Counted from the first letter of the stretch, positions 32,556-41,869 are shown. The stretch is DNA of 64,000 bases from Streptomyces sp. NBC_00236 (GCF_036195045.1 NZ_CP108100.1:2418001-2482000); one strand, 5' to 3'. Notes: generated from the sequence alone by a model not told the origin. A program made the numbers and translations.

Positions 32556-34055
32556 ATGCCTGAGCTCAGCCACCGGCGGCGGATGCTCGTACTGGCGATC
32601 TGCTGCATGAGCCTCCTGATCGTCAGCCTCGACAACACCGTCCTGAACGTCGCCCTGCCCGCCATGCGCCATGACCTGGACGCGAGCGTCGCGGGGATGC
32701 AGTGGACGATCGACGCGTACACGCTCGTCCTTGCCTCCCTGCTGATGCTCGCGGGTTCCACCGCCGACCGGATCGGCAGACGCAAGGTCTTCATGGCCGG
32801 ACTCGTCCTGTTCACCGTGGGCTCGGCGCTCTGCTCGCTGGCACCGAGTCTGGAGACGCTCATCGCGTTCCGGATGGTGCAGGCCGTCGGTGGCTCCATG
32901 CTCAACCCGGTGGCGATGTCGATCATCACCAACACCTTCACCGACCCACGCGAGCGAGCCCGGGCGATCGGCGTCTGGGGCGCCGTCGTCGGCATCTCCA
33001 TGGCGGCGGGACCGGTGGTCGGCGGTCTTCTGGTCGATTCGGTCGGCTGGCGGTCGATCTTCTGGATCAACCTGCCGATCGGTATCGCCGCACTGCTGCT
33101 GACCTGGCGGTACGTCTCCGAGTCCCGCGCCCCGAAGGCGCGCCGCCCGGATCCGGTGGGCCAGCTGCTGGTGATCACGCTGCTGGGCTCGCTGACGTAC
33201 GCGATCATCGAGGCGCCGCAGAAGGGCTGGACCTCGGCGGAGATCCTGATCTTCGCCGCAGTCGCGGCGGCCTCCCTGGCCGGCCTGCTGCTGTACGAGG
33301 CCCGGCGCACCGACCCGCTGATCGATCTGCGCTTCTTCCGCAGCGTCCCCTTCAGCGGGGCCACCGTCATCGCGGTCAGCGCCTTCGCCGCTCTCGGCGG
33401 CTTCCTCTTCCTCAACACCCTCTATCTGCAGGACGTACGAGGGCTCAGCGCACTCGACGCCGGTCTCTACATGCTGCCGATGGCGGCCGTGGTCTGCGTT
33501 CTGTCACCGTTCTCGGGCCGGGTCGTCGCCAGTCGCGGACCGCGCATCCCGCTACTGGTCGCGGGCGTCGCGATCGCGACGAGCGGGCTGATGTTCGCGG
33601 CGTTCGACGCGGAGACGTCGACGGCCTCGATGTTCACCGCGTACGTGCTGTTCGGCCTGGGCTTCGGCGCGGTGAACGCGCCCATCACCAACACCGCCGT
33701 CTCCGGCATGCCCCGCTCCCAGGCGGGCGTCGCCGCCGCGGTCGCCTCGACCAGCCGCCAGATCGGCCAGACGCTGGGCGTCGCCGTGATCGGCGCGGTT
33801 CTCGCGGCGGGGGTGGCCGGCGCCGGTTCCTCGTACGGCACCGGGGCGGCGGGCGACTTCGTCGCGGCGAGCAGGGCCGCCTGGTGGATCATCACCGGCT
33901 GCGGGGTGTCCGTCCTGCTGGTCGGCACGGTGAGCAGCGGGCGCTGGGCCCGGGGCACCGCCCGCCGGACCGCGGAGCGGCTGGAGGAGCCCACGGTCGC
34001 GGCCCCGTCCGGTGCGCCCTCGGGTCGGTCCTCGGCGCCGAGCACCCGGACCTGA
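32556..34055 (+). CDS. MFS drug exporter, 14-TM DHA2 type
   Basis: 499 residues, 14 predicted helices. DHA2 signatures: 'SLLIVSLDNTVLNVALP' in TM1, 'LMLAGSTADRIGRRK' (motif A), and 'WGAVVGISMAAGPVVGGLLV' (antiporter motif C). It probably exports drugs with proton antiport. A TACTAT -10-like box at 32544-32549 would place transcription at about the ATG, suggesting a leaderless mRNA. The last ~14 codons and stop lie in the first copy of a tandem repeat derived from the 3' end of the convergent regulator gene, so its C-terminal tail was probably rewritten. Confidence 0.9.
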   Translation: MPELSHRRRMLVLAICCMSLLIVSLDNTVLNVALPAMRHDLDASVAGMQWTIDAYTLVLASLLMLAGSTADRIGRRKVFMAGLVLFTVGSALCSLAPSLETLIAFRMVQAVGGSMLNPVAMSIITNTFTDPRERARAIGVWGAVVGISMAAGPVVGGLLVDSVGWRSIFWINLPIGIAALLLTWRYVSESRAPKARRPDPVGQLLVITLLGSLTYAIIEAPQKGWTSAEILIFAAVAAASLAGLLLYEARRTDPLIDLRFFRSVPFSGATVIAVSAFAALGGFLFLNTLYLQDVRGLSALDAGLYMLPMAAVVCVLSPFSGRVVASRGPRIPLLVAGVAIATSGLMFAAFDAETSTASMFTAYVLFGLGFGAVNAPITNTAVSGMPRSQAGVAAAVASTSRQIGQTLGVAVIGAVLAAGVAGAGSSYGTGAAGDFVAASRAAWWIITGCGVSVLLVGTVSSGRWARGTARRTAERLEEPTVAAPSGAPSGRSSAPSTRT

Positions 34056-34196
34056 AGCCGCCCCCTCACTCACACGCCCGCGGGCCGGCCCTCGGCCTCG
34101 GCCACCACGACCTGAAGCCGCTCCCCCTCACTCATACCCCCGCGGGCCGGCCCTCGGCCTCGGACACGAACGCCTGAAGGCGCTCCAGCCGCTCGC
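34015..34196. repeat. Three tandem ~60-bp copies of the regulator 3' end
   Basis: Copies begin at about 34015, 34075 and 34137 (periods 60 and 62). The third contains the true end of the minus-strand regulator (..SEAEGRPAGV, stop). The second encodes the near-identical VAEAEGRPAGV plus stop, orphaned downstream. The first is more diverged and contains the stop of the plus-strand MFS gene. Confidence 0.85.
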
Positions 34197-35055
34197 GGGT
34201 CTCCTCGTCACGGGGTGCGTAGGTGACGAGCCTCGGTCCGGACGACGGGCCGAGCCAGAGGTCGGTGGTCTCCAGGCGCAGCAGCCCCACGTGGGCGTTG
34301 CGGAAGATCTTGGACCGGGGTCCGGGGCCGAGGACCTCGTGCCGCGCCCAGGCCTCCCGGAATTCGGGGGATGCCGCCTCCAGCCGCTTGAGCAGGGCCT
34401 TCCAGGCGGGTTCGGCGAGGTGTCCGGCCATCGACGCACGGAATTTCGCGGTCATCAGACGGGTCACCGCGGCCACGTCCATGACGGAGGTCCGCCACTC
34501 CTCGTTCGTGAAGGCCAGCAGCATGACGTTGCGGTCCGCGACCGGGACGGCGTCCATGTCGCAGAGCATCCGGCCGTAGGTGCGGTTGTGGGCGAGGATG
34601 TCGTACCGGCTGTTCTGCACACAGGCGGGGATCGGTTCCAGCTGCCGCAGCAGGGTGCGCAGCGCCGGGGTGATGCTCGGGCACTCCGTGCCGGGAGCCG
34701 GGTCGATGGCCCCCGCCAGGGAGAACAGATGGGTCCGCTCACTGTGGTCCAGCAGCAGGGCGCGGGCGAGCGCGTCGAGGACCTGGGGCGACACCTGGAT
34801 GTCGCGCGCCTGTTCGAGCCAGGTGTACCAGGTGACGCCGACGGCGGAGAGCTGGGCGACCTCCTCGCGGCGCAGCCCCGGGGTGCGCCTGCGGCTGCCC
34901 CGGGGAAGTCCCACCTGTTCCGGGGTGATCCGCTCCCGGCGGCTGCGCAGGAAGTCCGCGAGCTCGTGCCGCCGGATCTCGGTCCCGGACGCGTCGGGGA
35001 CACCGTCCGCCGGATTCCGCGGTGCTTCCGGGTCCCTCCGGGCTGCCGTCACCAT
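34132..35055 (-). CDS. MmyB-type helix-turn-helix regulator
   Basis: About 307 residues. An XRE HTH (about 30-95: 'GLRREEVAQLSAVGVTWYTWLEQ') precedes an MmyB-like PAS-type ligand domain ('PACVQNSRYDILAHNRTYGRML', 'FRNAHVGLLRLETTDLWLG'). I chose ATG 35055 because GGAGG lies at a normal ten-base distance; an ATG three codons upstream (35064) is too close to it. It is divergent from an MFS exporter at 35166, with paired GGTACCAGG repeats in the spacer, and is probably the local repressor. Its 3' end is tandemly duplicated. Confidence 0.86.
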   Translation of the reverse strand: MVTAARRDPEAPRNPADGVPDASGTEIRRHELADFLRSRRERITPEQVGLPRGSRRRTPGLRREEVAQLSAVGVTWYTWLEQARDIQVSPQVLDALARALLLDHSERTHLFSLAGAIDPAPGTECPSITPALRTLLRQLEPIPACVQNSRYDILAHNRTYGRMLCDMDAVPVADRNVMLLAFTNEEWRTSVMDVAAVTRLMTAKFRASMAGHLAEPAWKALLKRLEAASPEFREAWARHEVLGPGPRSKIFRNAHVGLLRLETTDLWLGPSSGPRLVTYAPRDEETRERLERLQAFVSEAEGRPAGV

Positions 35056-35108
35056 CGTCGTCATTCCTCCAGCATGCGGGATCGGCCGAAGCCGTGACAG
35101 GTGCTTCC

Positions 35109-35139
35109 GGTACCAGGATAAAGACACTCTGGTACCAGG
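35109..35139. promoter_or_regulatory. Paired GGTACCAGG operator-like repeats
   Basis: Two direct copies of GGTACCAGG at 35109 and 35131, 22 bp apart (about two helical turns), each containing the palindrome GGTACC. They lie in the divergent spacer between the MmyB-type regulator and the MFS gene. Confidence 0.7.
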
Positions 35140-35165
35140 CTCCGGGAAGAGCGATCGTCGATGTC

Positions 35166-36635
35166 GTGAGTAAATCCGCTGTACTGCCGAAGACAGACAC
35201 CGCCGCCGCCTCCGTGGTGCGGCACGACCACCCCGCCCCGGTGCTCGGCGCGTTGGGGCTGTTCACCGTGCTGCTGGGTGCGGCCCTTCCCTTGATCGAC
35301 TTCTTCATCGTCAACGTCGCCCTGCCCACCATCGACCACGACCTCGCCGCGGGTCCCGCGCTGCTGGAACTGGTGGTAGCCGGGTACGGGCTCTCGTACG
35401 CCGTCCTGCTCGTCCTCGGCGGCCGGCTCGGCGACATGGCCGGCCGGCGCCGGCTGTTCCTGCTGGGCATGGCCGCGTTCGGGCTCACCTCACTGGCCTG
35501 CGGACTGACGCCGAACGCCTGGACGCTGGTCGGGGCGCGGGTGGCCCAGGGCGCCGCGGCTGCGCTGATGCTGCCGCAGGTGCTCGCCACCATCCAGGCG
35601 GCCACCTCGGGCCACCGGCGGGCCCGGGCGATGAGCCTGTACGGGGCCACGGCCGGGCTCTCCATGGTCGCGGGCCAGATCCTGGGCGGGGTGCTCGTCG
35701 CCGCCGCGCCGCTGTCGTCGGTGTTCGGCGAGAGCGCGGGCTGGCGCTCGGTGTTCCTGGTCAACGTCCCGGTGGCGGCCGTCGGGCTGATTCTGGCGGC
35801 ACGCGCGGTACCGGAGACCCGTTCGGAGCGGCCGGCGCCCATCGATGTACCGGGCACGCTGCTGCTCGCCGTGTCACTGATGACGCTGCTGGCCCCGCTC
35901 ACCGAGGGGCGGGCCGCGGGCTGGCCGCTGTGGACCTGGGTCTCGTTGGCGCTGTTCCCGTTCGCCGCGGTCGCCTTCTACCGGGTGGAGCGGCGGGCGG
36001 ACCGGCGCGGACTGGTACCGCTGGTCCCGCCGAGCCTGTTGCGGCTCGAATCGCTGCGGCGCGGGCTGGCGCTGGTGGTGCCGTTCTCGATCGGCTTCGG
36101 CGGCTTCATGTTCGTCATCGCCGTCGCACTCCAGCAGGGGCTGCGGCTGGGTCCGGCGGAGTCGGGCCTGTCGATGGCCCCGATGGCGGTGGCCTTCTTC
36201 GGTGCCTCGCTGGCCGGTCCGCGGCTGGTACGGCGCTACGGCAGCCGCGTGGTGACGGCCGGCGGGCTGATCCAGGCGGCCGGCGTCGTCGTGCTCGCCC
36301 TCACGGTGTGGCGCGACTGGTCGGGCCTCGGGCTGCTCGGCCTGATGCCGGGGCTGGCGATCGCCGGCTTCGGCCAGGGCCTCCAGCTGCCCGTCCTGTT
36401 CCGCATCGTCCTGTCGGACGTGCCGCCGGAGCGGGCCGGGGTGGGCGGCGGCGTCATGACGACGACCCAGCAGGCGGCGCTGGCGCTGGGCGTGGCGACG
36501 CTCGGTTCGCTGTTCCTGGCACTGGCGCCGGGCTCGGGCATGCGGGACGCGCTGATCGTGACACTGCTGGTCCAGCTGGCGGCGGTCGCCCTGACGGCGC
36601 TGCTGAGCCTGCGGCTGCCGCGCACGGTGGCCTGA
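35166..36635 (+). CDS. MFS exporter, 14-TM DHA2 type
   Basis: 489 residues from GTG 35166. Helix 1 has 'PLIDFFIVNVALPTID', motif A is 'VLGGRLGDMAGRRRLF', and motif C-like is 'GATAGLSMVAGQILGGVLV'. DHA2 exporters expel drugs or metabolites. Divergent from, and probably controlled by, the MmyB-type regulator. The ribosome site is poor (GGGAAGAG about 12 bases away), so the start is less certain. Ends at a strong terminator (36656-36690). Confidence 0.86.
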   Translation: MSKSAVLPKTDTAAASVVRHDHPAPVLGALGLFTVLLGAALPLIDFFIVNVALPTIDHDLAAGPALLELVVAGYGLSYAVLLVLGGRLGDMAGRRRLFLLGMAAFGLTSLACGLTPNAWTLVGARVAQGAAAALMLPQVLATIQAATSGHRRARAMSLYGATAGLSMVAGQILGGVLVAAAPLSSVFGESAGWRSVFLVNVPVAAVGLILAARAVPETRSERPAPIDVPGTLLLAVSLMTLLAPLTEGRAAGWPLWTWVSLALFPFAAVAFYRVERRADRRGLVPLVPPSLLRLESLRRGLALVVPFSIGFGGFMFVIAVALQQGLRLGPAESGLSMAPMAVAFFGASLAGPRLVRRYGSRVVTAGGLIQAAGVVVLALTVWRDWSGLGLLGLMPGLAIAGFGQGLQLPVLFRIVLSDVPPERAGVGGGVMTTTQQAALALGVATLGSLFLALAPGSGMRDALIVTLLVQLAAVALTALLSLRLPRTVA

Positions 36636-36655
36636 GAGCGAGCGCCGGAACGGGT

Positions 36656-36690
36656 GTGGGCCCGGAGCACCTGAGGTGCTCCGGGCCCAC
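36656..36690. terminator. Terminator between convergent MFS and DUF6243 genes
   Basis: Sixteen-base perfect stem starting GTGGGCCCGGAGCACC with a three-base loop, 20 bases after the MFS stop. Confidence 0.85.
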
Positions 36691-36740
36691 GGTCGTACGG
36701 TGGCGCGAACGGCCCTCCGCGAGTTCTCCGCGAGGAGGCG

Positions 36741-36980
36741 TCAGCTCTGGGCGGGCGCTTCCTGCTCCGGGGCGTCCTGCCCGGCGGGGACGGCGGCGTC
36801 CGACGGCTCGGCCTCGGTGCCTGCGGCACGCTCACGCATCTTGCGCAGCAGCTCCGCCTTCTGCTCGGCCGCCGACTTCCGGTCGGCGTTGCGCTGGGGG
36901 CCTGCGCCCTGCTGCTCGGCGCGGGACACCTTCTTGCGCTGTCCGCCGACGCCGAGAAGGTTGTTACGGCTCTTGGCCAC
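36741..36980 (-). CDS. DUF6243 family small protein
   Basis: 79 residues from GTG 36980 (GGGAG upstream). It starts with 'MAKSRNNLLGVGGQRKKVSR', the signature of a small actinobacterial family I know as DUF6243, then 'QKAELLRKMRERA' and an acidic, probably disordered tail. Function unknown; basic then acidic composition suggests nucleic-acid or ribosome association, which is only a guess. Confidence 0.8.
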   Translation of the reverse strand: MAKSRNNLLGVGGQRKKVSRAEQQGAGPQRNADRKSAAEQKAELLRKMRERAAGTEAEPSDAAVPAGQDAPEQEAPAQS

Positions 36981-37162
36981 GGGGTTCTCCCATTCGTGGT
37001 GAAAGTGAGGTCTGAGAAGACCCTGGATCGGTCCGGTGGGCGGCGGGTGGTCGGACCCGCCGCACTCTCACTCGTAGATCTGGAAGAACGAAGACATGCG
37101 GCAAAGGTACCCCGGCCCCATCGGCCGCGGCACCGCCTTTTCTTCCCGCCGGGTGCGGTCCG

Positions 37163-37369
37163 CTACGTCGCCGTCGGGTCGACCGTCGCCTGGTGGGCCT
37201 CGGCGAGGTGTTCCTCGGCCTTGAGCCAGGGCAGGAACTGCACCGTTCTGCGCCAGTCGCAGGTGTCGCAGCTCAGCTGCCGCTGAACCCCCGACTTCCG
37301 CACGTGAACGACGTGTTCACGGCCGTGCTGGTCCCATCTGCTGACCTTGCTCGTGGTCATGGACGGCAT
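37163..37369 (-). CDS. Small CxxC protein conserved in actinomycetes
   Basis: 68 residues from ATG 37369 with AGGAGG six bases upstream. The core 'RWDQHGREHVVHVRKSGVQRQLSCDTCDWRRTVQFLPWLKAEEHLAEAHQ' contains a CDTC pair and two following His in EEHLAEAH, fitting a small zinc finger. No function known to me. It lies just downstream of glyS on the same strand but after the glyS terminator. Confidence 0.72.
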   Translation of the reverse strand: MPSMTTSKVSRWDQHGREHVVHVRKSGVQRQLSCDTCDWRRTVQFLPWLKAEEHLAEAHQATVDPTAT

Positions 37370-37405
37370 CCGAGCCTCCTGAGGGCGAGTGTGCCCAGTG
37401 TGCAC

Positions 37406-37441
37406 GAAGCCCCCGGTTCCGTACGCGGAACCGGGGGCTTC
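37406..37441 (-). terminator. glyS terminator
   Basis: Sixteen-base perfect stem GAAGCCCCCGGTTCCG with its complement, four-base loop, about 40 bases beyond the glyS stop. Confidence 0.85.
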
Positions 37442-37479
37442 GTACAACGGGTGCAGCGGGTACAGACAGGTGCGAGGTG

Positions 37480-38862
37480 TCAGCAGCCGAGCAGACGGGC
37501 GCCGAGGTACGCCTGGATCTGGTCCAGCGAGACGCGCTCCTGCTTCATGGTGTCGCGCTCGCGCACAGTCACCGCGTTGTCGTCGAGGGTGTCGAAGTCG
37601 ACGGTGACGCAGAACGGCGTGCCGATCTCGTCCTGGCGACGGTAGCGGCGGCCGATGGCGCCCGCGTCGTCGAACTCGATGTTCCAGTTCTGCCGCAGGT
37701 CGGCCGCGAGGCCCTTGGCCTTCGGCGAGAGCTGCGGGTTGCGGGACAGCGGCAGGACCGCGACCTTGACCGGCGCCAGGCGCGGGTCGAGGCGCATCAC
37801 GGTGCGCTTCTCCATGACGCCCTTGGCGTTGGGCGCCTCGTCCTCGATGTAGGCATCCAGCAGGAACGCCAGCATCGAACGGCCGACACCGGCTGCGGGC
37901 TCGATGACGTAGGGGGTCCAGCGCTCGCCGGCCTCCTGGTCGAAGAACTGGAGGTCGGTGCCGGACGCCTTGGAGTGCGCCTTGAGGTCGTAGTCCGTGC
38001 GGTTGGCGACACCCTCCAGCTCGCCCCACTCGCTGCCGCCGAAGCGGAAGCGGTACTCGATGTCAGCGGTGCGCTTGGAGTAGTGCGAGAGCTTCTCCGC
38101 CGGGTGCTCGAACCACCGCATGTTCTCCTCGCGCATGCCGAGGCCGGTGTACCAGTTCCAGCGCTGCTCCATCCAGTACTCCTGCCACTGCTCGTCCTCG
38201 CCCGGCTTGACGAAGAACTCCATCTCCATCTGCTCGAACTCGCGCGTACGGAAGATGAAGTTGCCCGGAGTGATCTCGTTCCGGAAGGACTTGCCCATCT
38301 GCGCGATGCCGAACGGCGGCTTCTTGCGGGAAGTCTGCAGCACCTGGCCGAAGTTGGTGAAGATGCCCTGGGCGGTCTCGGGGCGCAGATAGGCGACCGA
38401 GCCGGAGTCCTGGGTCGGGCCGAGGTGCGTGGAGAGCAGGCCGGAGAACGCCTTGGGCTCGGTGAAGGTGCCCTTGTTGCCGCAGTTGGGGCAGTTGAGG
38501 TCGGCGAGGCCGTTGACCGGCGGCTTGCCGTGCTTCTCCTCGTACGCCTCCTCCAGGTGGTCCGCGCGGTAGCGCTTGTGGCAGGAGGTGCACTCGGTCA
38601 GCGGGTCGGAGAACGTGGCGACGTGACCGGAGGCCACCCATACCTCGGGGGCCAGGATGACCGACGAGTCGAGACCGACCACGTCCTCGCGCGAGGTGAC
38701 CATGTAGCGCCACCACTGACGCTTCAGGTTCTCCTTGAGCTCGACGCCCAGCGGCCCGTAGTCCCAGGCGGCACGCTGACCGCCGTAGATCTCACTGCAG
38801 GGGTAGACGAAGCCACGGCGCTTGCTCAGGCTGACGATGGAGTCGATCTTGTCGGCGGCCAC
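37480..38862 (-). CDS. glyS: Glycyl-tRNA synthetase, dimeric class II
   Basis: 460 residues from GTG 38862. Features of the alpha2-type GlyRS: '[18 protein letters not shown]', a zinc-ribbon-like insertion (CTSCHKRY ... LNCPNCG, about 90-130), motif 2 '[15 protein letters not shown]' and '[12 protein letters not shown]', motif 3 '[13 protein letters not shown]', and the anticodon-binding domain from about 360. It charges tRNA-Gly. Monocistronic and divergent from the zinc uptake operon. Confidence 0.96.
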   Translation of the reverse strand: MAADKIDSIVSLSKRRGFVYPCSEIYGGQRAAWDYGPLGVELKENLKRQWWRYMVTSREDVVGLDSSVILAPEVWVASGHVATFSDPLTECTSCHKRYRADHLEEAYEEKHGKPPVNGLADLNCPNCGNKGTFTEPKAFSGLLSTHLGPTQDSGSVAYLRPETAQGIFTNFGQVLQTSRKKPPFGIAQMGKSFRNEITPGNFIFRTREFEQMEMEFFVKPGEDEQWQEYWMEQRWNWYTGLGMREENMRWFEHPAEKLSHYSKRTADIEYRFRFGGSEWGELEGVANRTDYDLKAHSKASGTDLQFFDQEAGERWTPYVIEPAAGVGRSMLAFLLDAYIEDEAPNAKGVMEKRTVMRLDPRLAPVKVAVLPLSRNPQLSPKAKGLAADLRQNWNIEFDDAGAIGRRYRRQDEIGTPFCVTVDFDTLDDNAVTVRERDTMKQERVSLDQIQAYLGARLLGC

Positions 38863-39042
38863 GGTGCTCTCTTCATTACGACGACGGAACTGGACAGGGC
38901 TGACGCGAAGCGCCTCGGTGGGGGTGGGTCGGGAGACGGGTGCGCGGATGCCTCAGATTACCGGCGGGCACGCCCCTTCGATCAAATCGGTATCGGACCG
39001 GTCCGCCCAGCGGCCCGTCGCGGGGGCATCTCATCAGCCTTG

Positions 39043-39080
39043 TTGACAATCGTTTCCACTTTTGTTGAAAATGACTGTCA
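39043..39080 (+). promoter_or_regulatory. znuA promoter with two Zur-box-like sites
   Basis: TGAAAATGACTGTCA (39066-39080) closely matches the actinomycete Zur consensus TGAAAATGATTTTCA. TGACAATCGTTTCCA (39044-39058) is a weaker copy. A -35 TTGACA at 39043 with a -10-like TGAAAAT at 39066 would start transcription at the znuA ATG (39080), giving a leaderless mRNA. Zinc-bound Zur from the same locus should repress it. Confidence 0.8.
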
Positions 39081-40033
39081 TGAACGTACGCCGCCTCATA
39101 CCCACGACCGTCGTCGCCGGAGCAGTCGCGCTCGGCCTCACCGCCCTCTCCGCCTGCTCGTCCTCCGACGCCGCCGACCGCGGGAGCGGTGACAAACTGA
39201 ACGTGGTGGCGTCCTTCTACCCCATGCAGTTCCTGGCCGAGCAGATCGGCGGTGACCACGTCTCCGTCTCCACCCTGACCAAGCCGGGCGTGGAGCCGCA
39301 CGACCTGGAGCTCAGCCCGCGCGAGGTCGGCGGCCTCAGCGACGCGGACTACATCCTCTACCTCAAGGGCCTCCAGCCCGCCGTCGACGAGGCGATCAAG
39401 CAGTCCGGGGCCAAAAACAGCGTGGACGCGGCGGAACTCACCACGCTGGAGGACCACGGCGCCGAGGTCGGCGGCGAGGAGCACGCCCACGAGCACGAGG
39501 GCGAGGAGGCCGGCGCCGACCCGCACATCTGGCTGGACCCGGTGAAGTACGCCCAGGTCGCCAAGGGAGTGGGCGCGTCCCTGGAGAAGACCGACCCCGA
39601 CCACGCCGCGGACTACCGCAAGAACACCGACGCCCTGGTCACCAAGCTCGACGCACTCGACACCGCGTACGAGAACGGGCTGAGGAACACCACCACCAAG
39701 ACGTTCATCACCACCCACTCCGCCTTCGGTTACCTGGCCGAGCGCTACGGCCTCACCCAGGAGGGCATCGCCGGCATCGACCCCGAGGCCGAGCCCAGCC
39801 CCGCCCGGATCAGCGCCCTGCACGCGATCGCCCAGGAGAAGAAGGTCACCACCGTCTTCTTCGAAACGCTCGCCAGTGACAAGACGGCGAAGACCGTAGC
39901 CCGGGACACCGGCCTGAAGACGGACGTCCTGGACCCGCTGGAGGGAATTACCGGCAAGTCCAAGGGCGATGACTACATCAAGGTCATGGAGTCCAACCTC
40001 GCCGCCCTGCAGAAGGCACTCGGCGCGAAGTGA
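39080..40033 (+). CDS. znuA: Zinc-binding lipoprotein of the ABC transporter
   Basis: 317 residues from ATG 39080. A lipoprotein signal with lipobox LSAC (Cys about 27) precedes a cluster A-I solute-binding protein. It has 'VVASFYPMQFLAEQIGG', 'GVEPHDLELSPREV', the family's His-rich loop 'HAHEHEGEEAGADPHIWLDP', 'FITTHSAFGYLAERYGL' and 'FFETLASDKTAKTVA'. It captures zinc outside the membrane. An upstream ATG at 39071 is also in frame but falls inside the Zur box/-10. Its stop overlaps the znuC start. Confidence 0.93.
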   Translation: MNVRRLIPTTVVAGAVALGLTALSACSSSDAADRGSGDKLNVVASFYPMQFLAEQIGGDHVSVSTLTKPGVEPHDLELSPREVGGLSDADYILYLKGLQPAVDEAIKQSGAKNSVDAAELTTLEDHGAEVGGEEHAHEHEGEEAGADPHIWLDPVKYAQVAKGVGASLEKTDPDHAADYRKNTDALVTKLDALDTAYENGLRNTTTKTFITTHSAFGYLAERYGLTQEGIAGIDPEAEPSPARISALHAIAQEKKVTTVFFETLASDKTAKTVARDTGLKTDVLDPLEGITGKSKGDDYIKVMESNLAALQKALGAK

Positions 40034-40899
40034 GCGACCCCACCGGCCCCGCAGACACACCCGGCCCGGCCGGCCCGAACCGCACAGCAGCACCGGAGGC
40101 GCTCATGCCCGAGCTCCAGAGCACCACAGCGAGCACCACGCCCGCCCCCGTGATCGTCGTGCGCGACGCCACGGCGACCCTCGGCGCACGCCCGGTCCTG
40201 CGCGGCGTCGACCTGACGGTGCGCCGCGGCGAGGTCGTCGCCCTGCTCGGTGCCAACGGTTCCGGCAAGTCGACCGCCGTACGCTCCGTCATCGGCCAGG
40301 TCCCGCTCACCGGCGGCACCGTCGAGCTCTTCGGCACCCCGCTGCGCCGTTTCCGCGACTGGGCCCGGGTCGGTTACGTACCGCAGCGCACCACGGCGGC
40401 CGGCGGGGTGCCCGCCACGATCCGCGAGGTCGTCTCCTCCGGGCGGCTGTCGCGCACCCGGCTGGGGCTGCCGCGCAAGGCCGACCGGGCGGCCGTCGAC
40501 CGCGCCATCGAGCTCGTCGGCCTGGCCGACCGCGCCAAGGACTCGGTGGACGCCCTCTCCGGCGGTCAGCACCAGCGCGTCCTGATCGCCCGCGCGCTCG
40601 CCTCCGAACCCGAACTGCTGATCATGGACGAGCCGATGGCCGGCGTCGACCTGGCCAGCCAGGAGATCCTCGCCGAGACCCTGCGCGAGCAGGTCGCGGT
40701 CGGCACCACCGTGCTGCTCGTCCTGCACGAGCTCGGCCCGCTGGAGCCCCTGATCGACCGGGCGGTCGTCCTGCGCGACGGCTGCGTGATGCACGACGGC
40801 CCGCCCCCGAAGGCCCTCGGGCAGCACGCCCTGCCCGGCCACGACCACGTACACCCCCACGCGGCCTCCGAGCCCGTCCGGACGGGACTGCTGAGCTGA
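40030..40899 (+). CDS. znuC: Zinc ABC transporter ATP-binding protein
   Basis: 289 residues from GTG 40030 (GTGA overlap with znuA); ATG 40105 with GGAGG is a credible alternative start. Walker A is 'GANGSGKST', the signature 'LSGGQHQRVLIARAL', Walker B 'LLIMDEP' and the switch His in 'LVLHELG'. It powers zinc uptake with ZnuA and ZnuB. Confidence 0.93.
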   Translation: MSDPTGPADTPGPAGPNRTAAPEALMPELQSTTASTTPAPVIVVRDATATLGARPVLRGVDLTVRRGEVVALLGANGSGKSTAVRSVIGQVPLTGGTVELFGTPLRRFRDWARVGYVPQRTTAAGGVPATIREVVSSGRLSRTRLGLPRKADRAAVDRAIELVGLADRAKDSVDALSGGQHQRVLIARALASEPELLIMDEPMAGVDLASQEILAETLREQVAVGTTVLLVLHELGPLEPLIDRAVVLRDGCVMHDGPPPKALGQHALPGHDHVHPHAASEPVRTGLLS

Positions 40900-40901
40900 T
40901 C

Positions 40902-41804
40902 ATGGAATTCCTCACCCCTCCCTTCATGCAGCGGGCCCTGATCGCCGCCGTACTGGTCGGCGTCATCGCCCCCGCCGTCGGCATCTACCTGGTGCAGCGC
41001 CGGCAGGCCCTGATGGGCGACGGCATCGGCCACATCGCGATGACCGGCGTCGGCCTCGGCTTCCTGCTCTCCACCAGCCCCGTCTGGATGGCCACGGCCG
41101 TCGCCGTCGTGGGCGCGGTCACGATGGAACTCATCCGCTGGTACGGACGCACCCGCGGCGACATCGCCCTGGCGATGCTCTTCTACGGCGGCATGGCGGG
41201 CGGTGTCCTGCTGATCAACCTCTCCGACACCGGCTCCAACGCCAACCTCACCTCGTACCTCTTCGGCTCGCTGTCCACGGTCTCCTCCGAGGACATCACC
41301 GCGATCGCCGTGCTGGCGGCGTTCGTACTGCTGGTGACGGTGGGGCTGCGGCGGCAGCTGTTCGCCGTCAGCCAGGACGAGGAGTTCGCCCGGGTCACCG
41401 GCCTCCCGGTGCGCGTGCTGAACCTGCTGATCGCGGTCACCGCCGCCGTCACCGTCACCGTCGCGATGCGGGTCGTCGGGCTGCTGCTGGTCAGCGCCCT
41501 GATGGTGGTCCCGGTCGCCGCCGCGCAGCAGATCACCCGCTCGTTCAAGGTGACGTTCGTGCTCGCCGTCGTCACCGGGGTCGCGGTGACGCTGGCCGGC
41601 ACCATCACGTCGTACTACCAGGACGTCCCGCCCGGCGCGACGATCGTGCTGCTGGCCATCGGGGTGTTCATCGCCCTGACCCTGCTCGCCGCGCCGCTGG
41701 CCCGGATCCGTGCCCGACGGCGCGAAACGGCGGACGAGCGGTGCACCCTGGAAGTACCGGCCACCCGTCCGGCCGCGGACGACGCACCTGTGCGGTCGGC
41801 CTGA
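40902..41804 (+). CDS. znuB: Zinc ABC transporter permease
   Basis: 300 residues from ATG 40902, two bases after the znuC stop. An ABC-3 family permease with about eight helices: 'VLVGVIAPAVGIYLVQRRQALMGDGIGHIAMTG', 'RVVGLLLVSALMVVPVAAAQQ'. It forms the membrane channel for zinc. The operon continues to zur, which starts 65 bases downstream. Confidence 0.93.
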   Translation: MEFLTPPFMQRALIAAVLVGVIAPAVGIYLVQRRQALMGDGIGHIAMTGVGLGFLLSTSPVWMATAVAVVGAVTMELIRWYGRTRGDIALAMLFYGGMAGGVLLINLSDTGSNANLTSYLFGSLSTVSSEDITAIAVLAAFVLLVTVGLRRQLFAVSQDEEFARVTGLPVRVLNLLIAVTAAVTVTVAMRVVGLLLVSALMVVPVAAAQQITRSFKVTFVLAVVTGVAVTLAGTITSYYQDVPPGATIVLLAIGVFIALTLLAAPLARIRARRRETADERCTLEVPATRPAADDAPVRSA

Positions 41805-41869
41805 CCCCGCCGCCGGTGCGGACTGGCACAATGGCCCGACACACGTACGGGCGACACGAGGAGGCTCCT

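Noticed and set aside
35930..37015. 361-codon frame overlapping the second MFS gene
   Set aside because: Out-of-frame shadow of 35166-36635 with no recognisable domain.
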